From Bradyrhizobium iriomotense (GTDB taxonomy: Bacteria > Pseudomonadota > Alphaproteobacteria > Rhizobiales > Xanthobacteraceae): a stretch of DNA of 64,000 nucleotides. How positions within the stretch are numbered: position 1 is the first letter of the stretch; each line of letters starts with the position of its first letter. The notes under the pieces are model-generated. The model was not told the origin of the DNA. It searched no databases and saw only the letters and a program-made list of their open reading frames with translations. The position numbers and the translations under genes were made by a program. The stretch covers positions 124,001 to 188,000 of the forward strand of contig NZ_JAFCLP010000011.1 in NCBI RefSeq assembly GCF_018129405.1, given 5' to 3'. Of the stretch, positions 1 to 8,685 are shown piece after piece.

Positions 1-726
1 GCTGCGCTCCGAAACCGGTCCTGCCGCGCTCTCGGCGCCAAAGTTCTGTGCAAAGCGTTCCTGGGAGCGCACCAGATGATCGCGCATCGCCTTGCTCGCA
101 GTATCCGGATCATGTGCCGCGATCGCGTCGCGCACGGCGCGATGCTCGTCGAGCGCGGTGCGCCACGTGCCGGGGCTCTCGAAATAATGCGCAAGCTTCG
201 CGAAATAGGGATTGAGACGCTGGTCGAACAGCTCGCCGACCACGCGCACCAGAACGGCATTGCCGAGGCTTCCGGCGATCGCGACATGGAACGCGCGGTC
301 GTGCACCATCGAGGCTTCGCCGGGATGCTCGACATTCTCCATCGCGACAAGCGAGGCGTCGATGCGGGCGAGATCGTCCTTCGTCGCGACCCGTGCGGCC
401 TGCTCGGCGATGGCGCTTTCCAGGAATTCGCGGGCGCGGAGCAGCTCGAACGGCCCCTCGATGACGGAAGCGGCTGCGGGCGCGGCAATGGCGGCAGGCT
501 CGATCACGTAGATGCCGGACCCGACGCGGATACGGACGCGGCCTTCGACCTCGAGCGCGATCAGGGCTTCGCGCACCGTCGGCCGCGACACCTTGAGCTG
601 CTCGGCGAGCTCGCGCTCGGTCGGCAAGCGGCTGCCGACCGCGTACTCGCCGCTGTCGATCAGGCTTCGCAATTGATCGGCGACCTGGCGATAGAGCCGT
701 CTCGCCTCCACAGCTTCCAGCGGCAC
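1..726 (-). CDS. GntR-family transcriptional regulator with FCD domain (3' end outside window)
   Basis: The protein reads leftward and runs off position 1, so its C-terminus is missing; 242 codons are visible. An N-terminal winged helix (about residues 5-75) carries the typical GntR pattern with LPTERELAEQL followed by SRPTVREAL. An alpha-helical FCD ligand-binding domain follows (about 85-230), with the acidic and histidine residues (DRAFH, DEHRAV) that coordinate a metal in this subfamily. I chose the GTG at 726 because GGGAGGA lies about six bases upstream; a second in-frame GTG lies five codons in. It is divergent from a mannitol-dehydrogenase-family gene, with a perfect GntR-type palindrome between them, so it probably represses that gene until a sugar acid or polyol is bound. 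The ligand cannot be read from sequence. Confidence 0.85.
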   Translation of the reverse strand, partial: MPLEAVEARRLYRQVADQLRSLIDSGEYAVGSRLPTERELAEQLKVSRPTVREALIALEVEGRVRIRVGSGIYVIEPAAIAAPAAASVIEGPFELLRAREFLESAIAEQAARVATKDDLARIDASLVAMENVEHPGEASMVHDRAFHVAIAGSLGNAVLVRVVGELFDQRLNPYFAKLAHYFESPGTWRTALDEHRAVRDAIAAHDPDTASKAMRDHLVRSQERFAQNFGAESAAGPVSERS

Positions 727-788
727 GCTGGTCCTCCCGAAAGGGTCGCGCGGGGCTGTCCAGACCCGCGGCCCGCCAATTTTTGGAA

Positions 789-805
789 AATTGGTCTTAC
801 CAATT
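789..805. promoter_or_regulatory. Perfect palindromic operator for the divergent GntR regulator
   Basis: AATTGGTCTTACCAATT is a perfect 7-bp inverted repeat around a 3-bp centre. It contains TTGGT and ACCAA half-sites, which are typical of FadR/UxuR-type GntR proteins. It lies 63 bp from the regulator start and 66 bp from the dehydrogenase start, so one site could control both directions. A direct repeat ATTGACCGA (803-811 and 815-823) overlaps its right edge and could include a -35 element. Binding by the neighbouring regulator is inferred from position and half-site type. Confidence 0.7.
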
Positions 806-870
806 GACCGAAGCATTGACCGAGGTCGGGCGCCATGTCAAGCAGCGGCAAAGCAAGGGGGAGACGTCTT

Positions 871-2355
871 ATGCGCCTTAATTCGACGCGCCTTGGCCGC
901 ACCAATCTCGACCGGCTGCCGCCTGGCATCCGCCGTCCGGCCTATGACCGTTCGCGCGTCACGCCCGGCATCGTGCATCTCGGCCTCGGGGCCTTTCATC
1001 GCGCGCATCAGGCCGTCGTCGTCGACGATTGCCTTGCCAGCGGCAGCATGTCCTGGGGCATCGTCGGCGCGAGCCTGCGCAGCCCGGATACGCGCGACGC
1101 CCTCGCCCCGCAGGACCATCTCTATACCGTTGCGGTACGTGCAGCCGAAGGCACCGAGCATCGTGTGATCGGCGCCCTGCTCGACAGCGTCGTCGCGCGC
1201 GAGAAGCCGGCAGCGCTGGTCGAGCGGATGGCCGACCCCGCCATCCGCATCGTCTCGCTCACGGTCACCGAGAAGGGCTATTGCCACACGCCGCAGACCG
1301 GCGATCTCGACGAGCGGCATCCTGATGTCGTTCACGACCTCAACAATTTTGACGCGCCGCGCTCGGCGCCCGGCTTCATCGTCGCTGCGCTGGCGCGCCG
1401 GCGCGCGCAGGGACTAGCGCCCTTCACCGTGCTGTGCTGCGACAACCTCGCGGCCAACGGTCACACCGTGCAGCGGATCGTGACGCAGTTCGCCGCGCTC
1501 CGCTCCAAGGATCTCGGCAAGTGGATCGCGGATGCGGCTGCCTTTCCCTGCACCATGGTCGACCGCATCGTGCCGGAGACGACGGATGCCGACCGCGATG
1601 CGGTCTCGAACGCGCTTGGCTTTCGCGACGCCTGGCCGGTCATGACCGAGCCGTTCACGCAATGGGTGGTGGAGGACCGTTTCACCGCGGGCCGGCCCGA
1701 TCTTGCCGCCGCCGGCGTCGAGCTCGTCGCCGACGTCAAGCCATTCGAGCTGATGAAGCTGCGGCTGCTCAACGCCAGCCATTCCGCGCTCGCCTATCTC
1801 GGCTATCTCGCCGGTTACGAGACCATCGCCGACACCATGACTGATCCGCACTTTGCGCGTCTCGCTGCGCGCGTGATGGAGGAGGCCGCGGTGACACTGA
1901 CGATGCCTGCAGGCACCGACCTTGCCGCCTATCGCGCCTCGCTGCTCAAGCGCTTTTCCAATCCGGCGCTGCATCACCGCACCTGGCAGATCGCGATGGA
2001 CGGCTCGCAAAAGCTGCCGCAGCGCCTGCTCGGCGCAATGCAGGATCGCCTCACGAGGAACCTGCCGATCGCGACGCACGCGCTCGCGGTTGCCGGCTGG
2101 ATGCGCTACGTCACCGCGCTGGACGAGCACGGCCGCGCCATCGACGTGCGCGACCCCCTTGCCGCCGAGTTTGCAGGCCTGGCGCGCGAGGCTGGTCCCG
2201 TCGCCGAACGGCTAGCCCCCGCATTGCTCGGGGTCGGGAAAGTGTTCGGACCGCTGGGCGCCGAGCCGCGCCTGCGCGAGGCCGTCACCGCGGCGCTCGG
2301 CCGTCTCTATCAGGACGGTGCACGGCGGGCGGTGGAGACGCTCGTTTCGGCCTGA
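871..2355 (+). CDS. Mannitol dehydrogenase-family NAD-dependent oxidoreductase (fructuronate reductase/polyol dehydrogenase)
   Basis: This 494-residue protein matches the length of UxuB and mannitol 2-dehydrogenase (about 490). The N-terminal Rossmann segment holds the family signature GLGAFHRAHQ (residues 38-47). The helical C-terminal domain starts with KPFELMKLRLLNASHSALAY, which holds the lysine, asparagine and histidine used for catalysis in this family. Enzymes of the group interconvert a ketose or keto-sugar acid and its alcohol using NAD(H), in the cytoplasm. I prefer the ATG at 871 over 835 because GGGGGAG lies just upstream of 871. Divergence from a GntR/FCD regulator with a UxuR-like operator favours hexuronate or polyol catabolism, but the substrate (fructuronate, mannitol, arabinitol) is open. 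Confidence 0.85.
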   Translation: MRLNSTRLGRTNLDRLPPGIRRPAYDRSRVTPGIVHLGLGAFHRAHQAVVVDDCLASGSMSWGIVGASLRSPDTRDALAPQDHLYTVAVRAAEGTEHRVIGALLDSVVAREKPAALVERMADPAIRIVSLTVTEKGYCHTPQTGDLDERHPDVVHDLNNFDAPRSAPGFIVAALARRRAQGLAPFTVLCCDNLAANGHTVQRIVTQFAALRSKDLGKWIADAAAFPCTMVDRIVPETTDADRDAVSNALGFRDAWPVMTEPFTQWVVEDRFTAGRPDLAAAGVELVADVKPFELMKLRLLNASHSALAYLGYLAGYETIADTMTDPHFARLAARVMEEAAVTLTMPAGTDLAAYRASLLKRFSNPALHHRTWQIAMDGSQKLPQRLLGAMQDRLTRNLPIATHALAVAGWMRYVTALDEHGRAIDVRDPLAAEFAGLAREAGPVAERLAPALLGVGKVFGPLGAEPRLREAVTAALGRLYQDGARRAVETLVSA

Positions 2356-2409
2356 TCACAAAGCAGGCAGCGGCGTCCTCAATGCTGCACTGCGGTCAAA
2401 ATCCAACGC

Positions 2410-2439
2410 AAAATCAAACGCAAGTCGCGCTTGATTTTT
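2410..2439 (+). terminator. Possible weak terminator after the dehydrogenase gene
   Basis: AAAATCAA (2410-2417) pairs with TTGATTTT (2431-2438), extended by CGC/GCG inside the loop with one mismatch. The descending arm ends in a run of five T. The stem is AT-rich, so termination would be weak. It sits 55 bp downstream of the dehydrogenase stop codon. Confidence 0.4.
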
Positions 2440-2465
2440 GCCTGTCATTGCCGCACCCGAGAGGC

Positions 2466-2873
2466 ATGGCAAAGGACAGCAAGGTCATCGCCGCGAACGC
2501 GGCCTTCTATGCCGCCTTCTCCACCGGCGACATTGCCGGAATGGAGCGGATGTGGGCGGACGACGACGCCATCTCCTGCATCCATCCCGGCTGGCCCGCC
2601 ATCATCGGGCGCGCCACGGTGATCGGAAGCTGGCGCGACATCCTGCAAAACCCGCAGCGGCCGCAGATCGTCTGCGCCGAACCGCAGGCCATCATCGACG
2701 GCGACAGCGCCCGCGTGCTCTGCATCGAGATCGTCGACGGCACCGCCTTGGCGGCTGCCAATCATTTTCGGCGCGTCGGCGACGGCTGGCGCCTGGTACA
2801 TCACCAATCGAGCCCGATCGCGCAGATTGTCGAGCAGGCTGAGGACGATAGGACGAGCCGCCGCGTCCACTGA
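2466..2873 (+). CDS. NTF2-like (SnoaL-type) small protein
   Basis: The 135-residue protein fits the NTF2-like cone fold in length and pattern. It has an N-terminal helix (NAAFYAAFSTGDIAGMERMW), then DDAISCIHPGW, then G-x-W, and a C-terminal GDGWRLVHHQSSPI strand typical of SnoaL-like proteins that resemble ketosteroid isomerases. Such proteins may be small enzymes or binding modules, and no catalytic residues can be assigned. The ATG at 2466 gives the natural family N-terminus (MAKDSKVIAANA); an ATG at 2382 would add a 28-residue tail unlike the family. It may have its own promoter, because a weak hairpin separates it from the upstream gene. Confidence 0.7.
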   Translation: MAKDSKVIAANAAFYAAFSTGDIAGMERMWADDDAISCIHPGWPAIIGRATVIGSWRDILQNPQRPQIVCAEPQAIIDGDSARVLCIEIVDGTALAAANHFRRVGDGWRLVHHQSSPIAQIVEQAEDDRTSRRVH

Positions 2874-2941
2874 ACGGGGCGGACACGCCGGCGTGATCTA
2901 CTGTGCATGGGGTTGTTTTCCGACTTTTTTTATTGGCGGCC

Positions 2942-3658
2942 TCATCCAAGCCCCGACAGATCGTCCAGCACGACCCGCGCCGCGCTGAAATCGTCATCCC
3001 CAAAGAACATGCTGCGGGTGATGAGAACGGGAACTCCCGCGCGCGAAGCCGCGATCAGGCCGTTGGCGGAATCCTCGATCGCAACGCACATCGTGGGCTC
3101 GAGCTTCAGCCGCGCCAGGATCTCGAGATAGACGTCCGGCGCCGGTTTCTTGTGCCTGACATCGTCGCCGGCGACGATCGCCTCGAAGTCCGCAGCCCAG
3201 CGCGTCCCCAGCGCCTGCGACAGCAGCGCATCGATGTTGCCATGCGATGTGGTGGTCGCGATCGCGAGCCGCTGGCCGCGCGCCTTCGCCGCAGCGAGCA
3301 GTTCCGCCACGCCCGGCCGCAACGGGCAGCAGCCGGTCTCGATCAGCTCGGCGTAATGCGCGGTCTTGATGCGGTGAAGCTCGGCGATGTCCCCATCCGA
3401 CAAAGGCGGGGCGATCGCCAGCCTCGCGTGGTAGGCGCGCATGCGCTCCTTGCCGCCCGTCACCCGCAGCAGGTCCTTATAGACGGCGCGATCCCATTGC
3501 CAGTCGAGACCGACGTGGGCAAAGGCGTGGTTGAAGGCCTGCCGATGCAGCTCCTCGGTCTCGGCCAGCGTGCCGTCGACATCGAAGATCAGCGCGGCCG
3601 CACGCCGGACCAGATCCGCAGCGCCTGAAGGCGCCAGGGTGACCGCGTCTGCCTGCAT
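2942..3658 (-). CDS. HAD-superfamily phosphatase, CbbY/phosphoglucomutase-like
   Basis: The 238-residue protein carries HAD motif I as DVDGTLAETEE, with nucleophile and acid aspartates at residues 26 and 28. Motif II lies in the IATTTSHG segment, the motif III lysine in HKKPAPDVYLE, and motif IV in IEDSANG. The LAETEELHRQAFNHAF cap start is characteristic of CbbY-like proteins, some of which dephosphorylate xylulose-1,5-bisphosphate, a Rubisco inhibitor. The ATG at 3658 has GGGAGG eight bases upstream. It faces the NTF2-like gene tail to tail. No Calvin-cycle genes are nearby, so the physiological substrate is not settled by context. Confidence 0.85.
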   Translation of the reverse strand: MQADAVTLAPSGAADLVRRAAALIFDVDGTLAETEELHRQAFNHAFAHVGLDWQWDRAVYKDLLRVTGGKERMRAYHARLAIAPPLSDGDIAELHRIKTAHYAELIETGCCPLRPGVAELLAAAKARGQRLAIATTTSHGNIDALLSQALGTRWAADFEAIVAGDDVRHKKPAPDVYLEILARLKLEPTMCVAIEDSANGLIAASRAGVPVLITRSMFFGDDDFSAARVVLDDLSGLG

Positions 3659-3814
3659 GATCGACGCCTCCCTCATCCGTCCCGGTGACGCGTGACCATT
3701 GCCCGCACTGGCGGCCGAGACAAATCGCAATATCTTTTGCCGGACCCAAAAATCTCTTATGAGCGAAGGACGCGCAGCGCGCGCGACGGGAACTCCGACC
3801 TGCACGGAAGACGC

Positions 3815-4663
3815 ATGCGGCTCTTCATCCTCGGCCTCGGCTACAGTGCCCGGCATTTCGCCCGAAAATTCGGCGGGGCCTTCGCGCATGTCGCCGGCAC
3901 CGTGCGCGATCCCGGAGAGCGAGGCGACCTGCCGGATATCGAGGTGCATGCCTTTTCCGGCAGCCGTCCAGCTGACGCGACGCTCGAACGTATCAGCGAC
4001 GCCGATGTTCTTCTGGTGTCGATCCCGCCCGGCAGCGGTGGCGATCCCGCCATCACGGCGTTTGGCGACGTGCTGGCAGCGGGCCATCGCAAGATCATCT
4101 ACTTATCCACCATCGGCGTATATGGCGATCACGGCGGCGCGTGGGTGGACGAAGACACACCGCCGCAGGCCGCCTTCGAGCGCACGCGCCTGCGGCTTGC
4201 GGCTGAGCAGGCCTGGACCAATGGCGGATACGGCAATGTCGCGATCCTGCGGCTTGCCGGAATCTATGGTCCCGGCCGCAACGCGCTGGTGACGCTGCGA
4301 ACCGGCACGGCACGGCGCATCATCAAGCCGGGGCAGGTCTTCAACCGCATCCACGTCGACGACATCGCGAGCGCGATCATGGCCGCAATTCAGCACGGGA
4401 GCGGCGGCACCTGGAACGTCTGCGACGATGAGCCCACGCCGCCGCAGGACGTGATCGCCTATGCCGCGCAGCTCATGGGCGTTGCGCCACCGCCGGAAGA
4501 AGCGTTCGAGACCGCCGAGATGTCGGCGATGGCGCGCAGCTTCTATGCCAGCAGTGCCCGCGTCTCCAACGCGAAATTGAAGCGCGACCTCGGCGTCACG
4601 CTGGCTTATCCGACCTATCGCCAGGCCCTGGATGCGCTGTGGCGAGCAGGGGAAGGACGCTAG
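3815..4663 (+). CDS. NAD(P)-dependent sugar-epimerase-like SDR protein
   Basis: This 282-residue protein belongs to the extended short-chain dehydrogenase family, YeeZ-like branch. The N-terminal dinucleotide-binding loop is MRLFILGLGYSARHF. A strand with YLSTIGVYGDHGG supplies the serine and tyrosine expected at the active site, and RLAGIYGPGRN and FNRIHVDDIA are the usual substrate-domain landmarks. The ATG at 3815 gives the natural family start with GGAAG upstream; earlier in-frame starts add a low-quality extension. It is divergent from the HAD phosphatase gene (157 bp apart). The substrate is unknown. Confidence 0.8.
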   Translation: MRLFILGLGYSARHFARKFGGAFAHVAGTVRDPGERGDLPDIEVHAFSGSRPADATLERISDADVLLVSIPPGSGGDPAITAFGDVLAAGHRKIIYLSTIGVYGDHGGAWVDEDTPPQAAFERTRLRLAAEQAWTNGGYGNVAILRLAGIYGPGRNALVTLRTGTARRIIKPGQVFNRIHVDDIASAIMAAIQHGSGGTWNVCDDEPTPPQDVIAYAAQLMGVAPPPEEAFETAEMSAMARSFYASSARVSNAKLKRDLGVTLAYPTYRQALDALWRAGEGR

Positions 4664-4713
4664 AGTTCGGCCTTAGCGAGAGCGGCCGATCGAGCCGCCC
4701 TCTCGAAATTCTT

Positions 4714-4761
4714 GAGCATGATCTTGCCGGAAAACGCTGAACACTTTTCCGGACCATGCTC
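4714..4761. repeat. Dispersed palindromic intergenic repeat
   Basis: The element is a near-perfect hairpin. GAGCATG (4714-4720) pairs with CATGCTC (4755-4761), and CCGGAAAA (4727-4734) pairs with TTTTCCGG (4745-4752), around a 10-base loop. I recognise this GAGCATG/CCGGAAAA design as a common intergenic repeat in Bradyrhizobium and related Rhizobiales; that is memory, not a search. It lies between two convergent genes, where it could also serve as a bidirectional transcript end. Confidence 0.75.
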
Positions 4762-4766
4762 CAGCG

Positions 4767-5654
4767 TCAGCTCAACACGCCGTATTTCTTGAACCAGGCC
4801 CCGGCCTGCTTCCACGCATCGTCCGCCGCGTCCCTGCGGTAGCTGCCGCGATAGTCCGCGTGGAAGCCGTGCGGCGCTTCGGGGTAGATCTTGAACTCGG
4901 CCGTCTTCTTGTTCTGCTCGAGCGCTGCCTTGAGCTGCTCGACCTGGGCGACGGGAATGCCGGTATCGGCGCCGCCGTAGAGGCCGAGCACCGGCGCCTT
5001 CATCTCGGGGGCGAGCTGCATCGGGCTCTTTGGCCACAGCGGATTGGCGGGGTCGACCACCGTCCCGTAGAAGGCCACGCCGGCCTTGAGCGTGCCGCTA
5101 TGGGCGGCATACTCCCAGACCGTGCGTCCGCCGCGGCAGAAGCCGATGATGCCGAGCTTCGCCGCGTCGCCGCCCTGCGATCCCGCCCATGCAGCCACCG
5201 CGTCGAGATCGGACAGCAATTCGGTGTCCGGCTTGGAGTTGACGACCGGCAAGAGATCCTTGACCTCGCTGACCCTGGTCAGATCGACGCCTTTGCGGAA
5301 GTAATAGTCGGGCGCGATGGCAAAGGCGCCGAGCTTGGCGAGGCGCCGCGTCACGTCCCTGATGTATTCGTGCAGGCCGAAGATCTCCATCGCCACGATG
5401 ATCACGGGCGCCTTGGTGTTGCCGGCCGGGCGGGCGAAATAGGCGGGCATCTCCTCGGAGCCGACCTTGATCTTGGCATCGCCGGCCTGGAGGCCGTTGG
5501 TATCCGTCGTGATGATGTCGGCACGGACCGGACCGGCCGCGAGCGTGTAGCCAGCGGTGACGGCCGCGGTGGCGCTCATGAATCCGCGGCGCGAGAGCGG
5601 GGCGACTTTCGTCAGCCCGACGACGTCGGATGTCATGGTGGTTTCAAAGCTCAT
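4767..5654 (-). CDS. Exported dienelactone hydrolase-family protein (Tat signal)
   Basis: The 295-residue alpha/beta hydrolase has the full dienelactone-hydrolase triad: Cys173 in GFCRGG, Asp230 in GGADTG and His262 in APHGF. Glu90 in AMEIFG matches the residue that holds the cysteine. An N-terminal twin-arginine motif SRRGFM (residues 21-26) is followed by a hydrophobic stretch and AxA-like cleavage near residue 45, so the enzyme is probably exported folded to the periplasm. The ATG at 5654 has GGAAGGGAAAG upstream. Family members open lactone or ester rings; the substrate here is unknown. It is the last gene before a long noncoding stretch. Confidence 0.85.
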   Translation of the reverse strand: MSFETTMTSDVVGLTKVAPLSRRGFMSATAAVTAGYTLAAGPVRADIITTDTNGLQAGDAKIKVGSEEMPAYFARPAGNTKAPVIIVAMEIFGLHEYIRDVTRRLAKLGAFAIAPDYYFRKGVDLTRVSEVKDLLPVVNSKPDTELLSDLDAVAAWAGSQGGDAAKLGIIGFCRGGRTVWEYAAHSGTLKAGVAFYGTVVDPANPLWPKSPMQLAPEMKAPVLGLYGGADTGIPVAQVEQLKAALEQNKKTAEFKIYPEAPHGFHADYRGSYRRDAADDAWKQAGAWFKKYGVLS

Positions 5655-6328
5655 CGGTCTTTCCCTTCCTGCTTCCCATGCTGATGCCCCCTGGGGCGCC
5701 GCATCCGCCAATATTTGCCGGACAAACGCAAGTCACCAGCCTGCGAGCGCCCTGCCGGCAGTCTCATCCCTTCGTCGACGCGGACCACCTGCCTCCGTCG
5801 GCGGCGTCGCGGACTCCGAACGTACGGACGGCCGATCGGATCAGCCATTCGCCAGCCGTTTGGGTTTGATCGTGTGCAGGCTTTAACCGCGTGGCTGCAC
5901 TGCGGCGCAACATCCATTAACCCAAGATTGTTGTTCTCCGGCCTCACTCCGCGCGGTCAGAGGTTGCCGACCTTCCGCCGCTTCGCGCCATTCGAAGCGC
6001 TCCGCCGCAACAAATGCGCTCCGCAGTGGCCGCAACGACACATCATGTCGCCCGGATGTTGCGCGGCATCGGATTCAACCACGTGAAGCGCAGTCATTTG
6101 ACTGAAATTTTCAGAAGAGTTGAGCCGTGCGATTCACCCGAACTTTCTTTGTGACGCTCTAGTTCCACGGCCGGAAGTTCCATCTCCGGCAACGGAGACG
6201 CGTCCTTCCAGGCGCGCTCAGCCGTCCGGTCAAGGACGAAGGATCGCCCGAGAGCTTCATTGTCGTCCACCCAGATTGCGCTACCCAAAGGCTCAATTGA
6301 ATAAAGCTTTATCCGATCCGGAATTGAA
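5655..6328. other. Intergenic region, no gene supported
   Basis: No reading frame here has convincing coding character. The only structured signals I see are short palindromes near the right end: CTGAAATTTTCAG (6102-6114) and the pair listed separately at 6293-6312. The region should hold the promoters of the divergent hydrolase and MarR-type genes. Confidence 0.5.
6293..6312 (+). promoter_or_regulatory. Two adjacent palindromes upstream of the MarR-type gene
   Basis: TCAATTGA (6293-6300) is followed immediately by ATAAAGCTTTAT (6301-6312). Both are perfect palindromes in otherwise GC-rich DNA, and they end 16 bp before the ATG at 6329. This is the usual place for an autoregulatory MarR operator. 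Assignment to the MarR protein is inference. Confidence 0.4.
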
Positions 6329-6907
6329 ATGAACTTGGCTCGTGAATCGATTGAACTGGTGGAGCAGGTCGCACGGATCCTATGGTTCGAAGGCACCAAG
6401 CACGGCTTGCGCGATCGCGAGTGGATGGCGCTGCGTTTCCTCTCCCGCGCCAACCGGTTTTCCCGCACGCCCTCGGCGCTCGCGAGTTACGTCGGCACCA
6501 CGCGCGGCACCGCCTCGTTCATCATCGGCGAGCTCGAACGGCTCGGCTATCTCGAGCGGAAGCGCTCGGCCAAGGACAAGCGGTCAGTGATGCTGAGCGT
6601 CACCCAGCAGGGCAAGAAGTTCCTGGCGCGGGACCCCGTCAATGTTCTCGTCGAGGCGATTGCCGTGCTCGACGAGGAGGCCAAGATCCGCTTCCGCGAC
6701 GCGCTCCGCCACGTGCTGGATCAGTCCGACGCGGCCGAGCAGCGGCACCATACCGACGTCTGCAAGCGATGCATCTTCCTCCGGGAAGATCGCACCAGCG
6801 CGGACGGCAAGACGACGGTCGAGTTCTCCTGCCGTCTGTTTCGCGCGCCGATCGCCGAGCCGGAAGTCGAGCTGCTCTGCACCAGCTTCGAGCATCACCG
6901 CCAGTAG
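6329..6907 (+). CDS. MarR-type winged-helix regulator with C-terminal four-cysteine motif
   Basis: The 192-residue protein has a MarR-like winged helix at about residues 28-100 (SRTPSALASYVGTTRGTASF is the recognition region, KDKRSVML the wing). An unusual C-terminal tail carries Cys145-x2-Cys148, Cys168 and Cys184, in CKRC, FSCRLFRAP and LLCTSFE. The start at 6329 is confirmed by the paralogue at 44292, whose N-terminus and length align without gaps. The cysteines suggest metal or Fe-S binding, or redox sensing, but nothing here proves it. It lies 1.8 kb before the flagellar regulator, and its paralogue lies just past the other end of the flagellar cluster, so a role in flagellar control is a reasonable inference. 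Confidence 0.8.
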   Translation: MNLARESIELVEQVARILWFEGTKHGLRDREWMALRFLSRANRFSRTPSALASYVGTTRGTASFIIGELERLGYLERKRSAKDKRSVMLSVTQQGKKFLARDPVNVLVEAIAVLDEEAKIRFRDALRHVLDQSDAAEQRHHTDVCKRCIFLREDRTSADGKTTVEFSCRLFRAPIAEPEVELLCTSFEHHRQ

Positions 6908-6917
6908 ACGGCTTCGA

Positions 6918-7862
6918 TCAGGGCGCTGCCTTGCGCGACGAATAGATGACGCCGCCGCTGGTTTCCACCACCAGGCGTCCGTTATCGCTCCGGATCTCCT
7001 CGATCCGGCCGAGGCCGGGCACCTGCTGTCCCAATACGGCCTCGATGACGCCGTTCGGACTTTGCAGGATCGCGATCCCCTCATAGGCCTGGCGCACCGA
7101 CCAGCCCTTGACCAGCTTTCGCGGCGCCGCCGTGCGTTCCGAGGCAGGCACCGAACCCGTGAATTCCGGCGCGGCGACCGAGGCCATCATCGGCATCGTC
7201 TGCGAGGGCGGCTGCGAAGCGACGGTCGCCGGCGTCGGGGCCTGGGCCTGCGCCTGGGCGAGCTTGTCGAGCTTCACCGTCGAGGACGAGCTCACCCGCT
7301 CGATGCGGTCGAGATTCTCGGCGAACCTGCCGAAGCGGTCATTGGTTGCCTTGCTGGATTGATCGACCGCGGTCCGCAGGCCGTCGAGATTTTCGGACAC
7401 GCCCGACACCTGCTTGCGCAGCTGGGCGACCGTCTCGCGCAAAATCCTGATCTCGGTATTGGCCGCGACATTGTTCTGGGCGGGCTGCGTGGTGAGATAG
7501 GCGATCACGCCGGTGCAGGCGCAGACCACCAAGACGGCGGCGGCCGCCAATGTCGCGAGCGGCACGACCCAGGTTGGACGGGGGGGCGGCGGCTTGGCCA
7601 CGATCACGGCCGGCTTGATCACGGCCGGCGCCGGCTTGGGTATTGCCATCTTGTCGAGGCGTGCCTTGGCACGAATGCGCTTCAGTCCCTCGAGCGCCTC
7701 TTTCGCCAGAGTTTCGTCGTTCGCCGCAGCCGACATGCGCTTTGCACTTGCTGCGGGCTTGGCCGCTTGCGTCGGATTTGGATTGCGTGCTTCCGGAGCC
7801 GGCTTCGCCGCCGCGGCAATATCGGCGGCTGCACCAGGACGAGCTTGTCCATCGGACGACAT
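6918..7862 (-). CDS. Membrane-anchored coiled-coil protein of unknown function
   Basis: I do not recognise this 314-residue protein. It begins with an Ala/Pro-rich cytoplasmic region (1-95, with PKPAPAVIKPAVIVAKPPPP). One transmembrane helix follows (about 97-123), then a long coiled coil (about 132-203), a Gln/Pro/Ala-rich linker, and a compact C-terminal domain (about 255-310) with GWSVRQAYEGIAILQ and VPGLGRIEEI. The architecture is that of an envelope-spanning accessory protein. It is convergent with the MarR gene (10 bp gap) and faces the lafR-type regulator across 823 bp, so a link to the flagellum is possible but rests on position only. Confidence 0.7.
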   Translation of the reverse strand: MSSDGQARPGAAADIAAAAKPAPEARNPNPTQAAKPAASAKRMSAAANDETLAKEALEGLKRIRAKARLDKMAIPKPAPAVIKPAVIVAKPPPPRPTWVVPLATLAAAAVLVVCACTGVIAYLTTQPAQNNVAANTEIRILRETVAQLRKQVSGVSENLDGLRTAVDQSSKATNDRFGRFAENLDRIERVSSSSTVKLDKLAQAQAQAPTPATVASQPPSQTMPMMASVAAPEFTGSVPASERTAAPRKLVKGWSVRQAYEGIAILQSPNGVIEAVLGQQVPGLGRIEEIRSDNGRLVVETSGGVIYSSRKAAP

Positions 7863-8685
7863 GTGAAAATGCTCCGTTCACTTCGATCTATCGAACGACG
7901 AATTTATTTGTCGAAGCTTGCCTGAAACGTGCGCATCGAAAACTTTTCAGCACGCACGAAGCGACGTCGAATGAGTCGAAAGCGTCACGCACGCGGCGAG
8001 AGTGCGACTCGAAAGACACACACTCGCCAAGATTTCGCCAAGCTGGAGTCACTGCGCCACACATGAGTCGAATTGTCGCATGTGGAAAAGCAGTGGACAG
8101 CGTCAATCCCGGGTTGAAAACCCCTCCATGCGCCTACCACGCAGCACCACCCAAAATAGCTGTGATTATACAGGGATGCGGAACTATAGACCCAGCACGG
8201 GGCAAAACTAGTTCGATATCCAAATCAATTAGTGTGATTAGATATATCAAGAAACAACTCGCAACAAACCAACAGCATCAAACATGCATAGCAACCGCTT
8301 TGTTACGCGCGCTTGATCGGAAAACGGCAATTGTTACGGTCCTACTCAAGTGATTCTCGCCAGTTGGCGAGGAGATCGGCAAAGTTCAGTAGCGTTCGGA
8401 CGCAATAGGCAACTTGGCGCAACTGTTCTAGGTCGCTGTCTCAATCCGCCCCGCGAGGTGATCCGTAAGACACCCGCCGGGCCTCACGCAGTAAGCGTTC
8501 AGTATCGAGTCGAAGTAACAGGCCCGCGGAAAACGCAGGCACTGAATGCGTAGGGCTGCCCGCGAATATCGAAACCATAACAACGGTTCGCGGGATGGAA
8601 ATATCGTCAAACAGCATGGTCGCCGAGCCGGTGCATCACAACAACCTGCCGGCCGCGACAAGTGCGAAACAGGGGCGAAAGACTG
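7863..8685. promoter_or_regulatory. Long AT-richer noncoding region upstream of the flagellar regulator
   Basis: About 820 bp separate two divergent genes. Base composition falls well below the surrounding DNA, most clearly at about 8150-8345. No reading frame has normal codon character and no stable terminator is evident. The promoter and operator sites of the lafR-type gene must lie here. I could not assign specific boxes. Confidence 0.5.

Noticed and set aside
76-807. Long plus-strand reading frame over the regulator gene
   Set aside because: It is antisense to the GntR-family gene, whose translation shows clear winged-helix and FCD signatures. The plus-strand product shows only shadow composition.
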